Shown here piece by piece: positions 31,665 to 42,230 of a stretch of DNA of 64,000 nucleotides. A program made the position numbers and the translations under genes. The number at the start of each line of letters is the position of its first letter. Positions within the stretch are counted from its first letter, which is position 1. The stretch spans positions 1,472,895 through 1,536,894 of the forward strand of contig NW_006920420.1 in NCBI RefSeq assembly GCF_000344685.1. Direction: 5' to 3'. The stretch is from Gloeophyllum trabeum ATCC 11539. Taxonomy: Eukaryota; Basidiomycota; Agaricomycetes; Gloeophyllales; Gloeophyllaceae. The notes below the pieces were generated by a model. It was not told the origin of the DNA. It made no database searches and saw nothing but the letters and a program-made list of their open reading frames with translations.

Positions 31665-33597
31665 ATGTCTGGTCAGCCCGTAGACGCAAACGCAAACACA
31701 GTGACAACGCCCGGTCAAGTCCCGCAGCTGACACCTGAATTTGCAGCTTATATCGAGGGCGCTCTCCATAGAGAGATCGAGAGAGTCCAGCAACGACATG
31801 AGCAGATCCGGGTCGAGATGCAGGCAGCGCAGTCCGCACGGGAGCAATCTCTGCGAGCGGAATTCGAGCAGCGGGAGCAGGTGTACAAGGCACAGATAGA
31901 TTCACTCTATGCAGAGCTGCAGGCAGCACGGGGTAACGCGAGGTATGTCGTATCTCTATCTCTATTATCGCTGGCACTAAGTTACATGCAGGGAGGACGC
32001 CATGCAAGATGGGGAAGACGTTGTGATGCAGGGAGCCCCGGGACGCTTACCATTGCCGCAACAGGCGTCTGGAGCCTCGTCACGTTCTCCGATGAACGCC
32101 GCCACCGCCAGCACTGCTCCGAAACGCGTTGGAGGATCCAGTCTTCCGTATCCCCTCCCAAAGCGTAAGAAGATCCCTCTGAACCCGAAGCTGCGCCGGC
32201 GAAAGTCTTCAACCCCGACAAAGAAACCTACCGCGCAGGTGTATCGTGTCCTCAATTCTGAACTGCCTCCTGATCTCGGTGGACTGAAGGTAAGATTTTT
32301 TCATGATTCATGATTCTTGATGCAGTCGTTCACATGTGTATCCATACAGAAAGCATTGTATACACATATCCGGATCTTGTGGAGGCTAGAACGATACGCC
32401 GTCCCGCAAGTCCCACCTTCGGACGTCCTCACCGACTTCGCCGCGCGATTCTCCTCTGAGGGGAATCTCATCGCAGCTACCGCCGGACTACCATTAATCA
32501 ATGTCAGCCTGGTTGATGTCTCGCGGTCATTCCGTTTCGGAGCACGGGGCACTGCACCACCGTATGTCCTGGAGGTCGAAGAGCACATCCTCCAGTACAT
32601 GCAGGCATACATCGCTCGTTACGGGCTTACGTGCTGGTGTCCCGACCTCCGTGACACACCCTACTCATTGTATAACTCAGCTTGTCGTATCATCGCCCTT
32701 GCGACCTTCAAGCAGGCCCTTGTCTCAGGAACATATACTTTCTTGGGCCCGAATCTGAAATATACGTCGGATACACCGCTACTCCTGAAGCTGTACGATC
32801 ACTTTGTCCATCACTATCAACAGAAGCGGTTTAAGAAGGAGGACAGATCACCGGGTAGTGTTTCACTCTCTGAGGAGCAGAGGAATGCATACAAGAATCG
32901 TTGCCGGGTAAGCTACGGCTTTCTACATGTCCTCATTTTGATGATTCTGATGCTCTTTCAGCTTGCAAAAGCCAGGAAGAAGTTCGCGAAAGAACAGGGT
33001 CTCCCCAAGCGTTACATCGACATTGTATCCGACATCAAGGCCACCTCAGACGACGAATGGGACCCGTCCGTTCGCGCGTACGTCATTAGACGGAGACCAG
33101 AGCGCTCTGAAGCTGCGAATAGGTTCTTCAGGAGGTTTGATGAAGTCTGGAAGGAAACAACTCTCCTAACGCGCCGATGGACTCAACGAGAGCGAGTTTG
33201 GCCTGTCAATCCGCGAGACTCCTCGTTCCGAAGCCTACCGACTACGATGCCGCTTGACTACTTTGACCCCGATTTCTATAACCGATTACTCCCTGGTGTC
33301 CGTAGGAAGATCACCAACGAAAGACTGGCATTTCCGGCAGATGCATCGCTCATCTTGCAGGTGCCTCTTTTCGCTGCTGAGGCGAAGGACGACCATCAGC
33401 TTTTCGAGGAGAATGCAGATGAGGTGCTCAAACGTTACAACATCCCAGACGAAGAGGTGGAATCTATCTCTGCTGAGTCAGGTGATGAAGCGGAGGATGA
33501 CTCGGATGAAGATGGGGGAGTCGTTGGACAGGATGAGGATAAGGGAGTAATTGAACAGCGCAAGAGATTTGCTCAGATGGTAGATAGGCACATCTGA
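31665..33597 (+). CDS. CMC element accessory protein (coiled coil, 589 aa)
   Basis: Four exons closing in frame: 31665-31942, 31992-32289, 32350-32907, 32962-33597. The N-terminal third has a Glu/Gln-rich coiled coil (EIERVQQRHEQIRVEMQAA) and a basic stretch resembling a nuclear signal (LPKRKKIPLNPKLRRRKSS). The middle holds an uncharacterised globular region (SRSFRFGARGTAPPYVLEV, RDTPYSLYNSACR) followed by basic KARKKFAKEQGLPKR; the C-terminus is strongly acidic. CACTA-type elements usually carry a second gene for a DNA-binding accessory protein; that role is inferred from position and charge only. It lies 158 bp upstream of the transposase gene, in the same direction and within the same TIRs. 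Confidence 0.75.
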
Positions 33598-33755
33598 GAA
33601 CATTGTAGGCTAGCTTTGCATGTATATAATTTATACATTTTTAAGTAATCATATGCATGCATGTCACCGTAATTACGTCCCAATCATCCGCCTCCTGTGT
33701 TGTGTCGGTCGTCTGTATCTCATGAACATCTCACCTTCCCACTGAGCCTTCTTGT

Positions 33756-36700
33756 ATGAACATCCCTGAGCAATTGACTCGAGCTGGATCTCAACCGCCC
33801 GAGGCTGTCCGGGTGGTATGCCTCTGCAGGACATGCAGCACTGCAAGCTATGTCGATGCCGGTGGCAAAACACAATCAGGGCGTCTTGTGCATCCTAAGA
33901 CTCGCCGGGCACATTTCGTAAAGGATCATGAAGCCCTCCGAGATGCAGTGACAAATCAGCTGGATGATAGCCAGGATCATAAAGGAGACCAGTCGAGCAC
34001 GGATGACTGCAACCAACCTCAGCAGAAGGAACGTGGGCGGCGCACTCGCTCAAAGGTCCGAAGCAGGAAAGGGAAAAGACGTACAGACATGGTATGATAT
34101 CCTTTGCTGTGATTGTGTGAGGCAACTCATATCTTGCAAGTTGGAAGCATCTGTCGATAACTCTGAGGCTGGCGGAGGGCCACTCTCTGAAACTGAGACT
34201 GTGAAGCCAGATATGCATAGAGGATGGGCTAGGGACACAGGTATGCTCATAATTAGTATTCGGTGCCCTACTAGCTGAATCCTTCATGTAGATTTCGAGC
34301 AACAGAGCTCACCTATCATCACACTCGCCCTCGTACTTGCAGCCTGGCTTCACATTTGCTGTGGCTTGAGCCGGCGAGCCTCGACTGTGGTACTGAAGGT
34401 CATCCACATCATTTTCTTCATGGCTTTCCAGCTTGCGCTCACCGTCTCGGTGGCACCTGAATCAGCATTGCCTAAACTCAACTTGAAGGACGACATACAC
34501 TCTGCTCTGTCCACCTTGTCAATTGATCCTGTTCTAATCCGGTCCGTGTGCTGTCCAAAGTGCTTTGCACAGTATCCAGTGGATCATTGTCCTGAATTTT
34601 GCCGACGGCGGGAGACACGCCGAAGTAAGCCTTGTGGTGAAGCTCTATGGACTGTACGCCATGGGAGTAATGCTGGACCTCAACCCTGTCCTCGACGGCT
34701 GTACACTACTCAGTCGTTTGAAGCATGGCTTACATGGTTCTTATCGCGTCCTGGCATAGAAGATCTGATCGAGGAGTCGTACACAAGTCAGCCATCCCCT
34801 GATGGGATCATGTACAGTATACGAGACAGCCCAGCATGGCAAAGCTTTGGTTCCTTCACATCAACTCGGGGGAATCTCGTTTTCAGCTTCTTCATAGACT
34901 GGTTCAATCCCTTGACGAATAAGATTGCAGGCAAGAAGATATCCACTGGTGCAATCATGCTATTCTGTCTGAATCTTCCGGAACATCTGCAATGGGCTCC
35001 GGAGAATACATTCTTTGCTGGTATCACACCGCCGCCAAATGAGCCAAGTGTCACGACCATCACACATATCGTCGATCCCGTCATTGACCAGCTTGCTGAT
35101 TTCTATACCGGAAAGCTGATACCCACCTACAAGCATCCACATGGCTCTTGGACTCGAGCTGGAGTAATGCCATTCATCGGTGACCTTGTGGCTATCCGCA
35201 AAGGTGCTGGCTTTGCATCTCACAGCGCCGAGCCATTCTGTTCCTTCTGTCCGCTGCGAAGGAGTGAAATCGAGTCTCTAGATCTTGCGAGCTGGGGAAC
35301 GCGGACTGGTGCAGAGGTACGAATGGCTGCTGGTCTTTGGCGAGATGCACAGACAAAGGCCGAGAGGAAGCGGCTATTTTCTCAGTATGGAGTCCGATGG
35401 TCTGCCCTTCACAAGCTATTCTACCGGAACCCCGTCCAACATACTGTCCTCGGTGTAATGCATAATTGGATGGAGGGTATTCTCCAGCATCATGCTCGTA
35501 GGAAATGGGGAATAGGTATTGAATCTGGGCCCGGTGGCGATGACAAGGATGACCTGGGCATAGCAGCATCAGCCCCAGGCGATGACAATTTTATGGATAT
35601 CGACACAGAGGACTTATCAGCTGAAGTGGATGCCTTACTCGAAGATAGCATCACCCACTATGACTTACCACTCTCTGAGAAGAGGACAACCAGCCCTGTC
35701 CAATTCCGCATTGACAGTAGTGGAGAAGAGAGTGGTGATGATGACTTCATACAGCCCGACGATGAATCCGATAGCGATGATGACTCTTCGACAGGTCCAT
35801 CTGAACCCGGGAATCATCTTACCTGTGAATTTAATCCGACTAACCTCTCAAAGATCCGGGCTTGCATTGGTGATGTTGTTCTCCCTACTTGGGTAGAGAG
35901 GCCTCCAAGAAACCTCGGCGACAAATCACATGGGAAACTGAAAGCTGATAATTGGTTCATTCTGTTCTCGGTGATCCTCCCTATGGTCCTGGTGGAGATG
36001 TGGTCCTCAAGGCGGCAGACTGCTCGACACAAAACACTGCTTGACAACTTCTATGATCTAGTGACTTGTACAAACATCGTCGGGTCGTTCTCGACTTCTA
36101 ATGTCGCCGCAGATAGGTACACGGAACACTACATTCGCTATCGGTCATCACTTCAAAAGTTATACCCACATTCAGGTTCCGTTCCGAACCATCATTATGC
36201 TATGCATAATGGTGAAATGCTGAAGTTCTGGGGACCACTAATGTCCCTCAGTGAATTCCCATATGAACGCCACAACGGCAGACTCCAGAAAATCAAGACA
36301 AATGGACATATGGGTGAGTATCCCGTATATCAGCTTGACTCCAAGTCTGACAAACTTTACTGACTGCAAAACAGGTGATCTTGACTATACTATGCTCAGG
36401 CAAATATGCCGCCATGGGCGGTTAACTGCTAAGATCCAAGATGCGATCCAAGTTAACGATCCACTGTCGAAAGCGTACAGCTTGCTATCGCCAGTTGCGC
36501 CGATCCAGACAGCTTCGGATGGGACATATCTCAAGTTTCTCAAGGAGCATACTACAGGCGAGATGCTTTCATCCATGGCTTATGACTGCATCCTATCATA
36601 TCTCCATGCAGTTGGAGTGACCGTGCGGCACTACGCAGACTTGCCACATCCAAAGAACGCCGTAATTCTACCTCGGACAGCTGTTCGAAAGCAGCATTTC

Positions 36701-37078
36701 ATGCACAAGGAGAGGGACTTCTCTGACCATAGCCTGCACGAGGGAAATAGCTCCATTATTTTCCGGTTACCTGACGGGAGCTACTCCTCAGGATTTATCA
36801 AGACAATCTGGTCAATGCTGGTCACGGACACCAAACAAGTTTTTATTTTTGTTCGCGCACACCAGGAGCTCTCAGAGAATGACCAAAGATGCAACCCATT
36901 CAGCAGTCGACCAGGATTCCTTACTAAACTTTACTACAATCGGTCTGCAGCTCAAGAGATCGCTATACGTCCGGATGATATTGTTTCGCATGGTGCTTTG
37001 CGTAGGAGGCCAGCACATACCTTTGGCATTGCGGAAGCTACACTTCTCGTGCATGACTTAAGTCGAGGCCGGAAATAA
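33756..37078 (+). CDS. CMC/Tnp2-type transposase, 1053 aa
   Basis: Four exons closing in frame: 33756-34091, 34141-34240, 34292-36313, 36375-37078. The N-terminus has a Cys motif (CLCRTCS, then SGRLVHPKTRRAH) typical of fungal Tnp2-like transposases, followed by a hydrophobic stretch and a second Cys cluster (CCPKCFAQYPVDHC). The catalytic region shows FFIDWFNPLTNK, FIGDLVAIRKGAGFASH with FCSFC, and VMHNWMEGILQHH; by family comparison the D, D and E in these blocks are the likely DDE triad (inference). An acidic insert (about residues 530-600) separates it from the C-terminal part (FPYERHNGRLQKIKTNGH, then FRLPDGSYSSGF). No stop or frameshift is seen, so it may be active. It should cut and join the 77-bp element ends. 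Confidence 0.85.
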
Positions 37079-37199
37079 TATAGATTAAGTCTCTAGTACA
37101 GTACAGCCTATTCTTTATAGTAGAACAGTGCTTTGTTCGACGGTCAGCTTGACCACAAAACTACAAATACAACAATTACACAACTTGAAGTACTGCCGA

Positions 37200-37950
37200 C
37201 CCCTAGCATCGGCGATTGCCTCGACGTCGTTGGCGTCCTGGGGCTCCTCCACTACTGGTCATTCCATGTCCTGGATAATGGCATCACGATCCCGTGTCCT
37301 CCCGGTCAACTTCCATCTCTCCCTTCTTTGCAGCATCCTGATGAGAGGTGTCCGGAGGAGGTGCGTCCTCAGGATCCCCAGGCTCGACTACGATCTTCAC
37401 CGGTGGCTCCGGGATGTTCTCGTCCTCATTGACGTCCATGGCAGCGGGAGCTGGCACTGGTGCTTCATCGAGTGCTTGACTTCGACATTGTCGTCGATCG
37501 CATGGATGTGGATACCCCATTCTCGACCTCCCTCGGCTGCCCGCCCTCCTTTGCATCCTGCTCCCATCCGCATCCACACCGCCTACAAGCCCATCCTCCA
37601 CTCCTCGAAACACCTCACCTCCCCCTGCACGCACCTCACAACCTCCTTCAGTGCTCGCGCACCCTCCCGTCGCCCCACTCTGTACCTCGTCCAGCTGGCT
37701 CAGCAGCTGACTCAGGTTATGGTCGTACGTGGGCAGCGGCGTGTACGGTGGGTTGGGCGGTGGCGTGGACTCACACTCTGCGGGCGGGAGCGGGCGCAGG
37801 CCCGCGGTGTCCACACTGGCGACATTGTCCTCCGGAGGAAAGGGCGCAACGTTGATGGTGGCGGGAAGGAGAAGGCATTTCGGAGCTCCTCGAAGCGGTG
37901 CTCGATGGCGTTGATCTGTTTGAGGCCGACGGCACTAGGCTGGTCCCAGG
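37200..37950 (-). pseudogene. BAG-domain-like gene fragment captured inside the CMC element
   Basis: Minus-strand homology blocks in shifting frames: GLKQINAIEHRFEELRNAF, then INVAPFPPEDNV, then PPYTPLPTYDHNLSQLLSQ with LDEVQS, then ARALKEVVRCVQGEV and EEWR, and downstream an acidic tail (PGDPEDAPPPD). This order resembles the BAG domain and acidic tail of basidiomycete BAG-family Hsp70 cochaperones. Frame changes near 37862 and 37700 and a stop at 37583-37585 make it non-functional. It lies wholly between the transposase gene and the right TIR, hence probably a captured host fragment. The family call rests on pattern memory and is moderate. Confidence 0.45.
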
Positions 37951-38574
37951 GTAAGGGGGATCACGAAATCGGCAGACGAAGTCTCGATCCTGCAGGTGGC
38001 ATCGACAACGACACACCCTAAACTTGCATCACAGTTAGTTCAGTGACAAAGGGACACAACGAGGTACTTATGAGACTAGTTGTGACGACACTCCAGGTAT
38101 ACACCAAGAAGAGGCCGTTTCGCGGCCGTCGGGGGGTGCTAGAGTAGATCCAGGGGTGTTCAACCCACGGACGTCGACCAAGGGATTGACCATAGATTGA
38201 GACCCAGCAGGTGGCAGACCAAGCTACGCCGTACAATATGCAGCATCAGCGCGCATCGACAGTCCAAGACGGCACTCACAGCCTCATAAGCCGACAGTCC
38301 AATGCTGTATCGCAACCGGTCTTGCTGACGATGTCCCTACTCCCCGACGCCCGACACGAAATCAGCGTCAACAGTCACGGGCAATGAACGTTTGGTGGGA
38401 GCGCACAGCGTCGCTGTTGTCTGGCGACCCGGCGATGAGCAGACGGCGGTCCGTCCCAAGATAAGATCTTCATGATCAGGAGTCGACACGAAAACCCCAC
38501 TCGTCGGTGTCTAACGTGCGCCACCGTCAGGATGACGCAAGTGTGACAGCGTGACAGTCGGGCTGGAATAGGCT

Positions 38575-38651
38575 GGAATTCGACAGTTGAAGAGACAGAC
38601 TGTCCAATTTCTGCGCCACCGCGGAATTGGACACTGCATTTGTCCGCCGTG
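38575..38651 (-). repeat. right terminal inverted repeat of the CMC element
   Basis: 77 bp, inverted copy of 31017-31093 with about seven differences; keeps the internal hairpin at about 38601-38633. Confidence 0.88.
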
Positions 38652-38925
38652 GAAGCTTATCACCAGGTCCTCGGTTGGCGTATATGTTTTGTCCCTGGTC
38701 GCGATCATAAGACTATCCTGACGGCAAGTACGTTCCGTCGCTTTCCCGATATCAGCAGATATATATGGCCGCCATAGATCCTGTGCGCTTGGAGGAATTT
38801 GGGAACTTTGAGGAGGACGGATAGACCAGCACGTGATAGAGACGCGCAGCTAAATGGATCTCCATAACGCGCCGGCCGCCACGCCCCATAAATTGCGTTC
38901 CGCCCGTTGCAATCTTCCACTCACC

Positions 38926-40058
38926 ATGACACGTCGTAAAGGATCTGTTCTCACTGACGTGGAGAATACACGTTACAAAGTACCGAAGAAGATGAGCAGC
39001 AAAGAGATTCAGGAGAGAGTAGCCGAACGCACCGCGCAGAGAGCAGCGCGCGTCAAGACCATCGTGGAAGAGGCTGAAGCACTCAACAAACAGGCAAGGT
39101 TGATTGGTTTAGTCCTAAACCGTACTGACCCCTGGGAGACCGGGGAACGAGCACTTCAGAAAAGAAGAGTACCTTGAAGCAACTATATTTTACCGACGGG
39201 CAAATGCCTTACGCCCACATGAGGTTTCATATCCGTGTAACGCTGCATTGGCCAGTCTGCGTTTGTCTACGTCGCTCACTGCCTTAATGATGCGGTAGGT
39301 ATACGCTTGCGGAGTCCGCTGCAGACGACGCTCTATGCAAGGATCCCTTGTACCATAAGGCCCGGTACAGACGAGGTTTGGCGAGAAAGGCTTTGGGTTT
39401 GTATAGGGGTGCCATCTTAGGTGTGTGCTAAGATGCATACTCTTTCCAGCGTCTACATCCGGCTAACCGCCCTGTCAGACTTCCAAACAGTCCTTACACA
39501 AGACCCCGGGTGCACCGCGGCACAGACAGAGCTCGATCTTTGTAAGAGCCTCTTTGAATCCGACGAGGACGATGTGGTCGATTCAAGTATCACGCCCGAG
39601 GACGATGCCTGGCCGCCCTTGCTGGAGACGTTGGACAAAGAGTGGGACTGCGGTTCCAATTCCAGCGAGTACAACCACTCGGGAAACGACATACCGTGCA
39701 GGTACTATAACCGCGGGGCGTGCACGCGGGGGCAGCACTGTGCGCACTCACATGCGCCGGACTATAAGAGCGTGCGGGACCTGATGTACGTTCCATCTCT
39801 CTGAACTCCGTTTGTCTCACGAAATGGTGACCCGAGCATTCCGACTCCATTAGGGGGAGGAACGTCTGTCTGTCCCAGCTCATGGTCAAATGCAGGTTCG
39901 GCCCCGACGCGTGCGAGTACTGCCACGTCCTCAGCGCGCTCCCCGATGACTGGAAGTTACTACAGAAAGACAAGCGCAAGTTCTCCTCGTTCCAAGAGGC
40001 GTACGATCTGTGCTCCCGATTTCAGCAAAGGACCCGAGGGTCCTTCCGAAATTCGTGA
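38926..40058 (+). CDS. TPR and CCCH zinc finger protein
   Basis: Five exons closing in frame: 38926-39098, 39139-39264, 39299-39420, 39479-39785, 39854-40058 (310 aa). A short helical N-terminus (SSKEIQERVAERTAQRAARV) precedes tetratricopeptide repeats (GNEHFRKEEYLEATIFYRRA, YHKARYRRGLARKALGLYRG, DFQTVLTQDPG), an acidic linker, a CX7CX5CX3H zinc finger (PCRYYNRGACTRGQHCAHSH) and a second finger-like CX7CX6CX3H (CLSQLMVKCRFGPDACEYCH). TPRs bind proteins and CCCH fingers usually bind RNA, so an RNA-associated adaptor role is likely but not proven. Introns 1 and 2 are only 40 and 34 nt; both are needed to keep the TPR frame. ATG 38926 was chosen for its CACC context; an in-frame ATG exists at 38854. 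Confidence 0.75.
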
Positions 40059-40466
40059 AGTGTATGGTAGGGAGAGACCCTGCGGTACAGGAGTCGGCTG
40101 CTGGGCACAGGAGGAGGCGCAAGATTGACTTCACCGACCAAGAGAAGGCGCTCTTTCTGCTTCTGGATATTTAACACGCACCGGATGCAGTGCACAGTGC
40201 GGCTTTGCGCTCAATCTTACTTTCCATGCACGATCTATGGTGACACTAAACATAATGTATATCACGCATTAGAGCGATAGTCTTCTCGATGCGTTTTGGT
40301 CACTCTCATTAGATTAGCCCACTATCGATGATAATATCTCCAATTTCTCTCATACAATACAATGTCCACGGCAGGATGCAATAAATACTTGCGAATATAG
40401 ATAAAGCTCTGAACGATCGTGAAGCATGGTGAGACCTAAAGGTCTCTGAATAAGGGTGGAGGCAAT
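40059..40466. other. convergent intergenic region
   Basis: About 400 bp between the 3' ends of the TPR-CCCH gene and the minus-strand secreted protein gene. AT-rich; presumably 3' UTRs and polyadenylation signals of both. No gene recognised. Confidence 0.5.
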
Positions 40467-41007
40467 CTAATCCTCGAACTAGAAGGGTGACGGTAAGCAT
40501 CCATCGAGAATGGGTACACACGGTACGTACACAGTCCCCACAGCCGTCTCCGTTCGAGAGGCAGACTCTGCCACTATCGACGACCTGTAGGACGCCGTTC
40601 ACGGTATTCTTGTCCTTGTCACCGCAGCCAAGGACGTGAGCGACGGCCTCCTGGATATCCGCCCAGAGACCGCCGTTCCAGTCCGTGTACACGCAGCCTG
40701 CGCGTACACGATCAGAATGTCACGGTGATGAGCAAAGGTCAGGAAGGCACTCACAATTCCCGTGACAGGCGGGACGCCAGGCGGTCTGGACGGAGCCGCC
40801 CCAGTAGTGGCACGTCGGGCTCCAGTCGGGGAAGTCGGGCCAGTTGTCGTGCAGCCACTGGCAGTCGGAGAGCGTCGCGTCGGCGGTGGTGCCGCAGGTT
40901 GGCTGGTCGTCGATGTTGCCTTGGCGCTTCATGAGCCCCGGGAGGGTGGCGGCGGAGGCGAGGGTGGAGGCGGCAGCGACAACGCTGAGGGTGGCGAAGA
41001 ACTTCAT
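40467..41007 (-). CDS. small secreted cysteine-containing protein (SSP-A)
   Basis: Three exons closing in frame on the minus strand: 40755-41007, 40531-40697, 40467-40478 (143 aa). Signal peptide MKFFATLSVVAAASTLASAA is followed by LPGLMKR, a Kex2-type dibasic site. The mature part has the pattern CGTT-x-DATLSDCQ, SPTCHYW, HGNCCVYTD, VLGCGDK and GDGCGDCFED. It is homologous to the N-terminal half of the protein at 42231 (CGTTQDADLAACQ ... GNDGCGDCF) and ends just where that protein's C-terminal domain begins. A TATA box is at about 41103-41112. Extracellular; function unknown, possibly effector-like. The 12-nt last exon rests on a GTACGT donor and TTCTAG acceptor and on the match to the paralogue. 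Confidence 0.7.
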
Positions 41008-41102
41008 AATGAAGTGCGATGAGGTAGGCGGAATGCAGAGAAGAAGGTGATGGAAGGAGGTAGACTACTGGAGGTCTGGAGGGACGACGAGAACGGAGAT
41101 GG

Positions 41103-41112
41103 ACTTATATAC
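41103..41112 (-). promoter_or_regulatory. TATA box of SSP-A
   Basis: Minus-strand GTGTATATAAG about 100 bp upstream of the ATG at 41007. Confidence 0.5.
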
Positions 41113-42132
41113 ACCGCTTGAAGGCACTGCACCCGTACTCGAGGTTCATACCGACTGAAGTCGAAGTGCCAAAGTCTTCGATGATATCACGACCCCCGAA
41201 ACAACTGAGACGGCGGGTAAGATGAAAGACACAGATCATGGAGTTCAGAGCAGTGCCTACGGTTAGCTGGAGCAAGTAGATGGTGCCGAAACGCAGCGCT
41301 AGGTGCATTTCGCCGCCTTTTCGGCAGACGCGAGGTTCGGGGTGGAGAGGCCGCTCCGGTGTTGATTACCTTCGTTGCAGTTGCGTCAAGCTTGATCTTG
41401 GCACCCAGCCTCTTCCGTCAGGCCGTGGGGCAGGGTAGTCAGGCCTAAGGATTTGGACATGCAAATGACTGCAGCATGATCAGCACAAGACCGTCCTTTA
41501 CGCAGTTTGAGTCGGACGTTGCTACTGTCACCTTTCATTTTGTGGAGCCAATCAAATATCGGGGAGCCATCAAAAACAACCATCAAGAGGAGGTGGTAAG
41601 TGAGTAGACGGAAAGAAGAAGCTTGAGGAGAGACATAAGACTTGCGAAACGCAGCCAAATGTCCTCTCGTGACGGTACTTAGTATCGGAGGAATATTTCT
41701 ATGTTGTACGATATTGAAGCGGGGGAAGATCCATGATGAAAGTGTAAACGTTGACATCAGTGGCTGTGTGCACCCGAGCACGTCGGTCGGCATTGCACTG
41801 CACATTGATCCGTCGCGAAGGCCGGGCACCCTCTTGTCGGCAATCTTCTAATTAAACCATGGCTATGAACTCCAATTGTTGATGAGGAACGTAGAGGATG
41901 TCATACTCATGTTATAGCTCCATCGCATAGTTGCCGGTAGACGTCTGCAACTATGCGCTGTCTCTTGGAGTTGATGGGCTTTCTACCACCTGTGAGGTGT
42001 AGATTGTGCAGTTCCACTGAGTCGAACTTGGCGTTTCAAAGTGTGGAGTACGGTCGGTCAGGCGTTCTACCGTTTGTCAAGATCAAGTTCACTTTTCCCC
42101 GAAGTCAAGGATATGGGTCGGTGAACAGCACC

Positions 42133-42140
42133 GTATATAA
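42133..42140 (+). promoter_or_regulatory. TATA box of SSP-B
   Basis: CCGTATATAAGGC about 95 bp upstream of the ATG at 42231. Confidence 0.5.
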
Positions 42141-42230
42141 GGCATGGCAGAATCCATCCAGAAATTCATCAGAGACCGACCCGTCCTCTGTACCGATTCC
42201 ACTACCTCTTCCATCATAACACATTCCATA

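Larger units (their letters stand above)
31017..38651 (+). mobile_element. complete CMC (CACTA/EnSpm) DNA transposon, 7635 bp
   Basis: Bounded by 77-bp terminal inverted repeats (31017-31093 and 38575-38651) that start CACAG/CACGG followed by CGGACAAATG, with about seven mismatches, and flanked by a 3-bp duplication GAA (31014-31016 and 38652-38654). A CAC start and 3-bp TSD are typical of CMC elements. It carries two plus-strand genes with open frames in every exon (31665-33597 and 33756-37078) and a degenerate minus-strand host-like fragment (37200-37950). The non-coding parts 31094-31664 and 37951-38574 show no genes. Everything needed for mobility appears present, so the element may be autonomous. 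Confidence 0.9.
41008..42230. other. intergenic between divergent secreted protein genes
   Basis: 1.2 kb with no gene recognised. TATA motifs point outwards at both ends (about 41103-41112 on the minus strand, 42133-42140 on the plus strand), so this is a shared divergent promoter region of two paralogous secreted protein genes. Confidence 0.55.

Noticed and set aside
31665..37078. Assignment of the large transposon to the KDZ group
   Set aside because: The transposase shows DWFNP, GDL and HNWMEG blocks of Tnp2/CMC type, and the CAC ends with a 3-bp TSD fit CMC, not KDZ.
37128..38021. 297-aa plus-strand frame after the transposase gene
   Set aside because: It is antisense to the BAG-like fragment, of low complexity and without motifs; the minus-strand homology explains it better.
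40309..40692. Extended C-terminal frame for SSP-A ending at 40309
   Set aside because: A GTACGT donor and TTCTAG acceptor give FED-stop, matching the SSP-B sequence at the same place; the longer read-through has no homology.
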